Part shown: positions 55,084-64,000 of the stretch, piece after piece | Layout of the letters: each line of letters opens with the position of its first letter | Numbering within the stretch: position 1 is the first letter of the stretch | From: Micromonospora sp. NBC_00421 | Lineage (GTDB): Bacteria; Actinomycetota; Actinomycetes; Mycobacteriales; Micromonosporaceae | Direction: 5' to 3' | NCBI RefSeq assembly: GCF_036017915.1 | Contig: NZ_CP107929.1 | Coordinates: 4,902,001 to 4,966,000, forward strand | Length of the DNA: 64,000 nucleotides | Translations under genes and position numbers: made by a program | Notes under the pieces: generated by a model | What the model was told of the DNA's origin: nothing | Seen by the model: only the letters and a program-made list of their open reading frames with translations | Databases searched by the model: none

Positions 55084-55575
55084 TCACCGCTCGCGCAGCA
55101 GCCGGGCGATCCGCCCGAAGCCCGCCCGCACCTGCGCCTCGGTCGGCACGGGCGGCGGTTCCGGCCGGTCCGCCCCGGCGTCCGCTGCCTCCTCCTGCGC
55201 GTCGAGGACGTCGTCGAAGTCGCCGTAGAGGTCGGCCGCCTCGATCCGGGCCGCCTCGTCGTCGGCGGCGAGCTGTGCGGCGGCGACCTCGCCCCGGATC
55301 TCCTCCGCCGACAGCGCCGGCAGCAGCGGCTCGACCACCGCCATCAACTGTTCGTCGGCCACCACCGCCTCGGCCAGCGCCAGCGCGTGCGGACGCTCGT
55401 AGGGGCCGCAGACCACCGGCTCCCACTCCGCCGGGTCGCCGAGAGGGCCGACCGTGATGATCCACGGCAGGCCGAGCAGCGGCGAGTCGTCCGGCAGGTC
55501 CAGCGTCACGAGTGCGCCCACCGGCTCATCATGGTCGGTCCGGCCGGCACCCAGGGTGGCATTTGCACCATTCAT
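55084..55575 (-). CDS. Acidic hypothetical protein
   Basis: A 163-residue soluble acidic protein of unknown function. The first half looks folded: VGALVTLDLPDDSPLLGLPWIITVGPLGDPAEWEPVVCGPYERPHALALAEAVV. The second half is a charged helix (LSAEEIRGEVAAAQLAADDEAARIEAADLYGDFDDVLDA) and a Pro-rich stretch before a basic end. No membrane segment. ATG 55575 has only a weak GGA upstream. Convergent with the alpha-glucosidase gene, and 42 bases downstream of the GntR gene on the same strand. Confidence 0.75.
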   Translation of the reverse strand: MNGANATLGAGRTDHDEPVGALVTLDLPDDSPLLGLPWIITVGPLGDPAEWEPVVCGPYERPHALALAEAVVADEQLMAVVEPLLPALSAEEIRGEVAAAQLAADDEAARIEAADLYGDFDDVLDAQEEAADAGADRPEPPPVPTEAQVRAGFGRIARLLRER

Positions 55576-55617
55576 CTTTTTCCGCGGCTGTCGGTCTCCC
55601 GCTACCTGATGTCGTGG

Positions 55618-55974
55618 TCAGCCGCCCAGGGCGGCGCGGACCACGGCCAGCGCACGGTCGGGCGGCACACCGAGCCGGGCCGCCTCCTCGGCGTACCGGG
55701 TCGCCGCCCGCTGCAACCGGTCCGCCGCGTCGTCCCGCCCCGGGGCGACGAAGCTGCCGTGCCGGCCCCGGGTCTGCACCAGCCCGGCCGACTCCAGCTC
55801 CCGGTAGGCGCGGGCCACCGTGTTCACCGCCAGCCCCAACTCGGCGGCGAACTGCCGGACCGGGGCGAGCCGGGTGCCCACCGCCAGCCGGCCGTCCCCG
55901 ATCATCGCGGCGAGCTGGCCGCGCACCTGCTCGTACGGGGGCACCGGTGAGTCCGGGTCGAGCTCTATCGGCAT
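55618..55974 (-). CDS. GntR family regulator (YtrA-type)
   Basis: A 118-residue short GntR regulator: the winged helix PPYEQVRGQLAAMIGDGRLAVGTRLAPVRQFAAELGLAVNTVARAYRELESAGLVQTR fills the N-terminal 75 residues, followed by a single helical tail and no effector domain, as in YtrA-type members. The ATG overlaps the YihY stop (TGATG), so the two are cotranslated. Target unknown. Confidence 0.9.
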   Translation of the reverse strand: MPIELDPDSPVPPYEQVRGQLAAMIGDGRLAVGTRLAPVRQFAAELGLAVNTVARAYRELESAGLVQTRGRHGSFVAPGRDDAADRLQRAATRYAEEAARLGVPPDRALAVVRAALGG

Positions 55975-56918
55975 CAGCCCGCTCCTCCCGGCGTACCCGG
56001 ATCGGTCTCGGTGTCGACGTCGGCCTCGACGTTGACCTGCCGCATCACCGCCCCCTCGGAGAGGTCGACGACCCGGCCGTGCCGGCTGGTCGCGGCGAGC
56101 GCCGCACCGAAGAGCACCAGCTGGTTGAGCAGGTAGAGGTAGAGCAGCACGGCCACCGCGCCGGTCACCACCGCGTATGCCGGGTTCCGCTCGGTCCGCA
56201 CGATGTAGAACCGCCCCACCGTGTTGAGCAGGGTGATCCCGACCGCGACCAGCAGCACCACCGGTCGCAGCCGACGCCGGCTCATCCGCAGCCGGGGCAC
56301 CACCACCAGCAGCGCCGTGGCCAGCACCGCGTTGACCAGCACGCTGAGCACGGCGCTGACGGTGGTCAACCCCACCGAGCCGGTGGCCCGCAGCAGGAAC
56401 CGCAGCACCGACTCCAGCGCGTCCACGGCCGCCACCGAGACGCCGAGCATGACGAAGACCAGCAGCAGCACGCCCAGGTCCACCAGCGGGCGGACCACCA
56501 GGTTGCCCGGCTGCTGGTTGAAGCCGTACATCAGCCGCTGCGACGACCGGATCGCCTCCACCCAGCCGATCCCGGTGAAGACCAGGATGACCAGGCCCAC
56601 CACGCCGACGGCGTTGCTGCTCTCGGCGATCTGCCGGGGGTCGAGGAAGGGCAGGTTGTCCCGCAGGAACTCCGCCGCCGCGGCGGAGACGTCGTCGTTG
56701 TCCTCCAGGATCGCCCCGAAGACCGAGTACGCGACCAGGGCGAGGGCGAAGACCGCGAAGAAGCCGTAGTAGGCGATGGCGGCGGCCAACCGAGCGCCGA
56801 GCACCTCGCCGTAGAGGTCCACCGCCCGCCAGACGTGGTCGAGCCGGGGCCACCGGTGCCGGGCCACGGTGAACCGGCGCTCGATGCCGGCCGTCCACCG
56901 GCCCCACGCGTTCACCAC
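55974..56918 (-). CDS. YihY/BrkB family membrane protein
   Basis: A 314-residue inner-membrane protein with six hydrophobic helices. Family marks: LAAAIAYYGFFAVFALALVAYSVFG near the N-terminus, GIGWVEAIRSSQRLMYG in the middle and LYLYLLNQLVLFGAALAA near the end. The C-terminal 40 residues are cytoplasmic and acidic. Function unsettled in the family (proposed transporter or envelope protein, not an RNase). GTG 56918 has GAGG 5 bases upstream. Cotranscribed with the GntR gene. Confidence 0.9.
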   Translation of the reverse strand: MVNAWGRWTAGIERRFTVARHRWPRLDHVWRAVDLYGEVLGARLAAAIAYYGFFAVFALALVAYSVFGAILEDNDDVSAAAAEFLRDNLPFLDPRQIAESSNAVGVVGLVILVFTGIGWVEAIRSSQRLMYGFNQQPGNLVVRPLVDLGVLLLVFVMLGVSVAAVDALESVLRFLLRATGSVGLTTVSAVLSVLVNAVLATALLVVVPRLRMSRRRLRPVVLLVAVGITLLNTVGRFYIVRTERNPAYAVVTGAVAVLLYLYLLNQLVLFGAALAATSRHGRVVDLSEGAVMRQVNVEADVDTETDPGTPGGAG

Positions 56919-56975
56919 GTCATCCTCGCCGATCTGTCGTCACCGGTGCCGGCCAACCGGTCACCGGTGGGAGGT

Positions 56976-57497
56976 TCAGCCGCCGAGCCGGAAGTCGCGG
57001 CGTGGCTGCCACCGGGTCTGACCGCTGTGCGAGAAGAGGGTGAACGCCTCCACCTCGAACATCGCCGAGAAGTCGGCAAGGTCCTCGTACGCCCGGTCCA
57101 GCGCCTCGGGGGCGACGTCCTGGGCCACAGTGACGTGCGGGTGGTACGGGAAGCGCAGCTCCCGGTGCAGGTGGGGCGCGGCGTTGATGGCGGCGGCGAG
57201 CAGCTCGCACTCGCTGATCCCGGCCGCCACCGCGACGAAGACCACCTGGGTCACCGGCCGGAACGTGCCCGTGCCCCGCAGGTGCAGGGTGAACGGCAGG
57301 TGCGCGGCGGCGACCTGGGCCAGGTGCGCCTCGACCGCGCCCAGCGCGGCCACCGGGATCTCGGTCGGGCCGAGCAGGGTCACGTGCGCCGGGACGACCT
57401 GCGGGTCGCCTGTCTGCACCCGGCGTCGGGTGAGCAGCTCACCCCAGGGCGGCGGGATGTCCACCGCGATCCCGATCTGGATGGTGTCGCCGGTCAC
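56976..57497 (-). CDS. 2'-5' RNA ligase/2H phosphoesterase family protein
   Basis: A 173-residue 2H phosphoesterase. The two catalytic HxT motifs are AHVTLLGP and HPHVTVAQ, separated by the usual beta-rich lobe (LRGTGTFRPVTQVVFVAV). Members act on 2'-5' linkages or cyclic phosphates in RNA or nucleotides; the substrate here is unknown. GTG 57497 begins directly at the family N-terminus (GDTIQIGIAVDIP); an upstream ATG at 57575 is open in frame but adds non-conserved residues. It follows trpS on the same strand. Confidence 0.85.
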   Translation of the reverse strand: MTGDTIQIGIAVDIPPPWGELLTRRRVQTGDPQVVPAHVTLLGPTEIPVAALGAVEAHLAQVAAAHLPFTLHLRGTGTFRPVTQVVFVAVAAGISECELLAAAINAAPHLHRELRFPYHPHVTVAQDVAPEALDRAYEDLADFSAMFEVEAFTLFSHSGQTRWQPRRDFRLGG

Positions 57498-57577
57498 CGG
57501 AACCCCGTCCCTGCGATCCACGCTCCGCGCCACCCCTCCGGCCATCGTCCCGACCCGTACCGCCGTACCGCCCACCG

Positions 57578-58636
<1,059 letters not shown>

Positions 58637-59683
58637 TCATGACGGGCCGGCGGGTCGACTCGCCGCCGCTCCCGTCGGGGCGGTGACCTCGCGTCCCGAC
58701 GCTCCCGTCGGGGCGGTGACCTCGCGGCGCGGCTCCGGTAGGCGGGCGACGGAGACCGCGACCCGGGACACCCGACGCCCGTCGAGGGCGAGCACCCGCA
58801 GCAACCACCCTTCGGCCGACCCCGTCGGCAGCGGGGCGGCCGACGACGTGACCGGGACCTCGTCCCCGGCCACCGGGAGCCGACCGAGCGCCGCCATCAC
58901 GAACCCGCCGACCGTCTCGTACGGGCCGGCGGGCAGTGGCACCCCGGTCCGCTCGGCGAAGTCGGCCAGGTTGAGCCGACCGTCCACCACGGCCGGCAGG
59001 CCGGCGGAGGCCGGTTCGGGTGGGCCGGTGTGCTCGTCGTAGATCTCCCCGACCAGCTCCTCGATCAGGTCCTCGCAGGTGACGATGCCTGCGGTGCCGC
59101 CGTACTCGTCGACCACCACGGCGAGGTGGTGGCCCTCCCGGCGCATCTCGGTCAGCGCGGCGAGCACCCGCTTGCTGCCGGGCAGCCGCTTCACCTCCCG
59201 GCTCAGCCGCCCCACCGTGGTGTCCGGATCCAGGTCGGGGCGGAGCAGCACGTCGCGCAGGTGGACGAAGCCGACCACGTCGTCCTGGGTGCCGTCGACC
59301 ACCGGGTAGCGGGTGTGCGGCTCCACCCGGACCAGCCGTCCGGCCTCGGCGAGGGTCAGGCCGGCGGCGAGGAAGACCACCTCGGTACGGGGCATCATCA
59401 CCTCGCGGACCAGACTGGCCCCGGCGACCAGCACCTCGTCGATGATCCGCCGTTCGTCCGGATCGAGGACGGTGTTGGCGGCGACCAGGTCGCGCAGCTC
59501 GTGCTCGCTGATCCGTTCCCGACCGGCGGCGGGGCTCGCGCCGAGCAGGCCGGTGACCAGCCGGGTGGCCCCGTCGGCGGCCCGTACGACCAGCCGGGCG
59601 ACGCCACGGGCCACCGGTCCGGGTACGCGTCGGGTCCGCCCCGGCGCGCGTCTCCGGAGCCCGGGACCGCCCGCTTCCCGCAT
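58637..59683 (-). CDS. CBS/CorC-domain protein lacking the DUF21 membrane domain
   Basis: A 348-residue protein of the CNNM/CorC-HlyC group. A short basic N-terminus with VARLVVRAADGATRLVTGLLG precedes ISEHELRDLV and EVMMPRTEVVFLAA. The CBS pair (about 85-210, VVDEYGGTAGIVTCEDLIEELVG) and a C-terminal CorC domain (about 235-310, YETVGGFVMAALGRLP) follow. There are no membrane helices of the DUF21 type, so it is the soluble form. The last 20 residues contain a REVTAPTGA repeat. ATG 59683 follows a TACCAT -10 by 7 bases (leaderless). Confidence 0.9.
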   Translation of the reverse strand: MREAGGPGLRRRAPGRTRRVPGPVARGVARLVVRAADGATRLVTGLLGASPAAGRERISEHELRDLVAANTVLDPDERRIIDEVLVAGASLVREVMMPRTEVVFLAAGLTLAEAGRLVRVEPHTRYPVVDGTQDDVVGFVHLRDVLLRPDLDPDTTVGRLSREVKRLPGSKRVLAALTEMRREGHHLAVVVDEYGGTAGIVTCEDLIEELVGEIYDEHTGPPEPASAGLPAVVDGRLNLADFAERTGVPLPAGPYETVGGFVMAALGRLPVAGDEVPVTSSAAPLPTGSAEGWLLRVLALDGRRVSRVAVSVARLPEPRREVTAPTGASGREVTAPTGAAASRPAGPS

Positions 59684-59690
59684 GGAAGTG

Positions 59691-59696
59691 ATGGTA
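59691..59696 (-). promoter_or_regulatory. -10 hexamer TACCAT for leaderless CBS-domain gene
   Basis: On the minus strand, TACCAT is followed by CACTTCC (7 bases) and then the ATG at 59683, with no Shine-Dalgarno. This favours 59683 over an upstream ATG at 59740. Confidence 0.55.
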
Positions 59697-59805
59697 GGGC
59701 CGCCGGTCACCAGGCGTGGGTGATGTGCGGATCTGTTCAATCATGAAGGTTCATGGTGGAATAGGGGCGACCCGCGACGCACAGCGCGACGACAGCGCCC
59801 GGCCG

Positions 59806-59811
59806 TAGGGT
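59806..59811 (+). promoter_or_regulatory. Candidate -10 (TAGGGT) for galE-galK
   Basis: TAGGGT lies about 45 bases before the galE GTG and is followed by a short leader ending in GCAGGAGG. The -35 is not clear. Confidence 0.45.
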
Positions 59812-59856
59812 GATCACGAACGGCCGCACCGCGCGCGGCCAGGCAGGAGGACCGAC

Positions 59857-60836
59857 GTGAAACTGCTCGTCACCGGCGGTGCCGGGTTCATCGGCAGCGT
59901 GGTGACCCGGATGCTGCTCGACGCCGGCCACCGGGTGACCGTCCTGGACGACCTGCGCACCGGTCACCGGGCGGCGCTGGCCCCCGACGCCACCCACGTC
60001 GACCTGCCGGTGCACGAGGCCGCCCAGGTGCTCACCCCGGACGCCGGCTACGACGCGGTGCTGCACTTCGCCGCGCTGATCGCCGCCGGTGAGTCGATGG
60101 TCCGCCCCGAGCTGTACTGGCACGCCAACACGGTCAGCTCGATCGCGCTGATCGACGCCGTCCGGGCCGCCCGGGTCCCGCGCCTGGTCTTCTCCTCCAC
60201 CGCCGCCGTCTACGGCGACCCGGTCGAGCTGCCCATCCCGGAGACCGCCGCCAAGGCACCCACCAACACGTACGGCGCCACCAAGCTCGCCGTCGACCTG
60301 GCCCTCACCTCCGAGGCGACCGCGCACGACCTGGCCGCCGTCTCGCTGCGCTACTTCAACGTCGCCGGGGCGTACCTGCGCGACGGCCTCGCCATCGGCG
60401 AACGGCACGACCCGGAGACCCACCTCATCCCCATCGCCCTGGACGTCGCCGCCGGCCGGCGGGAGAAGCTCCGGCTCTTCGGTGACGACTACCCCACCGT
60501 CGACGGCACCTGCGTCCGCGACTACATCCACGTCGAGGACCTGGCCCGCGCCCACCTGCTGGCGCTCACCGCCGCCGTGCCCGGCCGGCACCGCATCTAC
60601 AACCTCGGCAACGGCAGCGGCTTCACCAACCGCCAGGTCGTCGACGTGGTCCGTGAGGTCACCGGTCACCCGCTGCCGGTCGAGATCGCGCCCCGCCGCG
60701 AGGGCGACCCGGCCGAACTCGTCGCCTCCTCCGCCCTGGCCCGCGAGGAACTCGGCTGGGTGCCCGAGAAGCCGACCCTGACCGACATGGTGGGCGACGC
60801 CTGGGCCTTCTACCGCGCACACGTCCTGGAGCAGTC

Positions 60837-60840
<4 letters not shown>
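59857..60840 (+). CDS. galE: UDP-glucose 4-epimerase
   Basis: A 327-residue short-chain dehydrogenase-type epimerase converting UDP-galactose and UDP-glucose. The NAD-binding GGAGFIG (7-13), DDLRTGHR, HFAALIAAGESMVRPELYW, the catalytic Tyr139-x3-Lys143 (YGATK), FSSTAAVYGDP and YFNVAGA are all present. GTG 59857 has GGAGG 6 bases upstream. The stop overlaps galK (GTGA), forming the galEK operon of the Leloir pathway; galT is not in the window. Confidence 0.95.
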
Positions 60841-62027
<1,187 letters not shown>

Positions 62028-62095
62028 CCCACCCGCCCCACCCCACCCCTGGTCCCGCCCCACCCCGGTCCCGGTCCCGGTCCCGGTCCCGCCCC

Positions 62096-62154
62096 GGTGA
62101 TCAAGAGGTTTACGTCAACCCGCCAGCGAAATCTGACCCGAACCTCTTGATCAC
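62096..62154. repeat. GATCAAGAG palindrome, copy B
   Basis: GGTGATCAAGAGGTT (62096-62110) and its exact complement (62140-62154) form a 15-bp stem with partial pairing further in. It lies about 70 bases after galK, and both arms carry the GAGGTT variant. Followed 43 bases later by copy C. Confidence 0.8.
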
Positions 62155-62196
62155 CAAGCCACAGCCGGGCCTGGGGCGCGGTAGGGGCCGCTGGGG

Positions 62197-62262
62197 CGCG
62201 GTGATCAAGAGGTTTGCGGCATCTGCCGGGCGGAATTTGACGCAAAGCTCTTGATCACCGCG
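62197..62262 (-). repeat. GATCAAGAG palindrome, copy C
   Basis: Arms 62197-62218 and 62241-62262 pair over 22 bases with one mismatch (CGCGGTGATCAAGAG... / ...CTCTTGATCACCGCG). It lies downstream of cysN, after a C-rich tract, in the same relative orientation as copy A downstream of the GH13 gene. Confidence 0.8.
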
Positions 62263-62280
62263 AGCCGACGGGGCGGGGCT

Positions 62281-62323
62281 GGGGCGGCGGGGAGGCGGGG
62301 AGGGGAGGGGGAGGGGGAGGGGG
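62281..62323 (-). promoter_or_regulatory. C-rich (minus strand) tract directly after the cysN stop
   Basis: On the cysN mRNA the stop codon is followed at once by CCCCCTCCCCCTCCCCCTCC and more of the same for about 40 bases. It corresponds in position to the tract after the GH13 gene. Candidate Rho loading site; the plus strand is G-quadruplex-prone. Confidence 0.5.
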
Positions 62324-63619
62324 TTAGGCGGTGTCGACGATCATGCCGGCGGCTACTGTGCGGTTGGTGGCCTCGTCGATGACGATGAAGCCGCCGGTGG
62401 TGCGGTTACGGCGGTACTCGTCGGCGAGGAGCGGGATGGTGGTGCGCAGCCGGACCCGGCCGATCTCGTTGAGGCGCAGCTCGCTGGCGGTCTCGTCGCG
62501 GTGCAGGGTGTTGACGTCGAGGCGGTAGTACAGGCCACGCACGATCGCCCGCGCCGTCCGGGTGGTGTGCTTGATGGTGTATTTGCCGCCGACCTGGAGG
62601 GGGCGGGTCTCGTCCATCCAGCAGACCATCGCCTCGATGTCCTGGGAGACGGTGGGGGCGTTGTTGGGTCGGCAGATCATGTCGCCGCGGGAGATGTCGA
62701 TCTCGTCGGCGAGGCGGACGGTGACCGACATCGGGGGGAACGCCTCGTCGACCGGCCCGTCGGCGGTCTCGACCGCGCTGATCCGGCTGGTGAAGCCGGA
62801 CGGCAGCACCATCACCTCGTCGCCGGGCTTGAGCACCCCGGAGGCGACCTGACCGGCGTAGCCCCGGTAGTCGGTCACTGTGGTCGACTGCGGCCGGATC
62901 ACGTACTGCACCGGGAACCGCACGTCGACCAGGTTCCGGTCCGAGGCGATGTGCACGTGCTCCAGGTGGTGCAGCAGCGACGGCCCCTCGTACCAGGGCA
63001 TGTTCTCCGACCGGGTGGCGATGTTGTCCCCGCGGAGCGCCGAGATCGGCACCACCGTCAGGTCCGGCGCGTCGAGTTTCGCCGCGAAGGCGGTGAACTC
63101 GTCGGCGATCCGCTCGAACACCTCCTGGGAGAAGTCCACCAGGTCCATCTTGTTGACGCACAGCACCAGGTGCGGCACCCGCAGCAGCGAACACAGGAAC
63201 GCGTGCCGCCGCGACTGCTCCACCAGCCCCTTGCGCGCGTCCACCAGGATCAACGCCAGATCCGCCGTCGACGCCCCGGTGACCATGTTCCTGGTGTACT
63301 GGGTGTGCCCGGGGGTGTCGGCGATGATGAACTTCCGCCGGGGGGTGGCGAAGTACCGGTACGCCACGTCGATGGTGATGCCCTGCTCCCGCTCGGCCCG
63401 CAGACCGTCGGTGAGCAACGCCAGGTTGGTGTACTCGTCACCCCGCGCCGCGCTGACCGCCTCCACCGCGGCCAACTGGTCGGTGAACAACGACTTCGTG
63501 TCGTAGAGCAACCGGCCGATCAACGTCGACTTGCCGTCGTCGACACTCCCGGCCGTGGCGAACCGAAGCAGGTCCATCGGCCGGGCCTCGACCTCGGGCG
63601 ACACCGTCTCGGTGCTCAT
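62324..63619 (-). CDS. cysN: Sulfate adenylyltransferase subunit 1 (GTPase)
   Basis: A 431-residue EF-Tu-like GTPase that drives ATP sulfurylase. G-motifs: GSVDDGKST (24-32), DTPGHTQYTRNM, and NKMDLVDF. FRFPVQYVIRPQ-type domain II follows (here VRFPVQYVIRPQSTTVTDYRGYAG). There is no C-terminal APS kinase domain, so it is CysN rather than CysNC. ATG 63619 overlaps the cysD stop (ATGA). It forms the assimilatory sulfate-activation enzyme with CysD. Confidence 0.95.
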   Translation of the reverse strand: MSTETVSPEVEARPMDLLRFATAGSVDDGKSTLIGRLLYDTKSLFTDQLAAVEAVSAARGDEYTNLALLTDGLRAEREQGITIDVAYRYFATPRRKFIIADTPGHTQYTRNMVTGASTADLALILVDARKGLVEQSRRHAFLCSLLRVPHLVLCVNKMDLVDFSQEVFERIADEFTAFAAKLDAPDLTVVPISALRGDNIATRSENMPWYEGPSLLHHLEHVHIASDRNLVDVRFPVQYVIRPQSTTVTDYRGYAGQVASGVLKPGDEVMVLPSGFTSRISAVETADGPVDEAFPPMSVTVRLADEIDISRGDMICRPNNAPTVSQDIEAMVCWMDETRPLQVGGKYTIKHTTRTARAIVRGLYYRLDVNTLHRDETASELRLNEIGRVRLRTTIPLLADEYRRNRTTGGFIVIDEATNRTVAAGMIVDTA

Positions 63620-64000
63620 CAGAAGTACCCCTCCCGCTTACGGTCCTCCATGGCGGCCTCGCTGACCCGGTCGTCACCCCGGGTCGCGCCCCGCTCGGTG
63701 ATCCGCGTCGCGGCCACCTCCTCGATCACCCGCTCCACCGTGTCCGCGTCCGACCGCACCGCCGCCGTACAGGAGGCGTCTCCCACCGTGCGGTACCGCA
63801 CCCGGGCGGTGAACGGCTCCTCACCCGCGCGGGGCGAGAAGAACTCGTTCACCGCGTAGAACATGCCGTCACGCTCCACCACCTCGCGGTCGTGCGCGTA
63901 GTAGATCGACGGCAACGGCACCCGCTCCCGCGCGATGTAGTGCCAAATGTCCAACTCGGTCCAGTTCGACAACGGGAACACCCGGATCGACTCACCCGGA
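63619..64000 (-). CDS. cysD: Sulfate adenylyltransferase subunit 2 (partial, C-terminal part)
   Basis: The C-terminal 126 or so residues of CysD; the start lies beyond the window. Visible family segments: RVFPLSNWTELDIWHYIARERVPLPSIYYAH, VRYRTVGDASCTAAVRSDADTVERVIEEV, ITERGATRGDDR and the terminal MEDRKREGYF. It is the PP-loop ATP pyrophosphatase-type catalytic subunit that makes APS from ATP and sulfate. Its stop overlaps the cysN ATG. Confidence 0.95.
   Translation of the reverse strand, partial: PGESIRVFPLSNWTELDIWHYIARERVPLPSIYYAHDREVVERDGMFYAVNEFFSPRAGEEPFTARVRYRTVGDASCTAAVRSDADTVERVIEEVAATRITERGATRGDDRVSEAAMEDRKREGYF

Noticed and set aside
57498..57575. N-terminal extension of the 2H phosphoesterase to ATG 57575
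   Set aside because: The added residues show no family similarity, and GTG 57497 starts directly at the conserved strand.

Overview
The window is very GC-rich, densely coded DNA with many GTG starts, GTGA/ATGA overlaps and leaderless-looking promoters. Gene content (conservon cluster, GPP34-family protein, BlaI/M56 pair, MyrA/RlmA-like methyltransferase, cydABCD, long DeoC with ALDH pair) points to an actinobacterium of the Micromonosporaceae, most like Micromonospora. It reads as ordinary chromosome: no intact insertion sequence, prophage, CRISPR array, tRNA or rRNA was found. It is rich in small intergenic palindromes and in tandem repeats inside linkers.

Layout. 1-9.7 kb: partial hypothetical gene, MBL-fold hydrolase, DUF4349 lipoprotein, M20 amidohydrolase, stand-alone methylmalonyl-CoA-mutase-type large subunit, a membrane Ser/Thr kinase with repeated TQRI motifs, and a phosphohexomutase. 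9.8-16.2 kb: GPP34 protein, upp, then deoC with two ALDH-family genes, and a BlaI/M56 pair. 16.2-23.9 kb: cydABCD (cytochrome bd oxidase and its CydDC exporter), a HAAS-type membrane protein and a convergent PadR regulator. PadR's own promoter carries the same GTAG-N5-CTAC dyad as the cydA promoter, so PadR is a candidate regulator of the oxidase.

24.1-33.1 kb: a conservon-type signalling locus. On the minus strand are a NIT-domain sensor kinase, a roadblock protein, a DUF742 protein and a small GTPase. Facing them on the plus strand are an Asp-rich protein and an 874-residue protein. That large protein looks like a catalytically dead IS110 transposase domain joined through a disordered linker to the same C-terminal signature found at the end of the sensor kinase. 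This is the most unusual object in the window.

33.3-45.6 kb: nucleoside uptake and salvage on the minus strand (BMP lipoprotein, ATPase with an apparent CTG start, two permeases, cytidine deaminase with a C-terminal extension, thymidine phosphorylase), plus adenosine deaminase, a uridine-kinase-like protein and an RlmA-type rRNA methyltransferase. 45.9-54.8 kb: a maltodextrin regulon (malE-malF-malG and a neopullulanase-type GH13, with a divergent LacI regulator and a second GH13 enzyme). It carries GCAAG/CTTGC dyads at its promoters and an apparent frameshift at the 5' end of malF.

55-64 kb: a hypothetical protein, GntR and YihY/BrkB proteins, a 2H phosphoesterase, trpS, a CBS/CorC protein without membrane domain, galE-galK, and cysN with partial cysD. 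A palindrome with GATCAAGAG arms occurs three times. At two sites, downstream of the GH13 gene and of cysN, it follows a C-rich tract that starts at the stop codon, in the same orientation, and looks like a composite 3'-end element.
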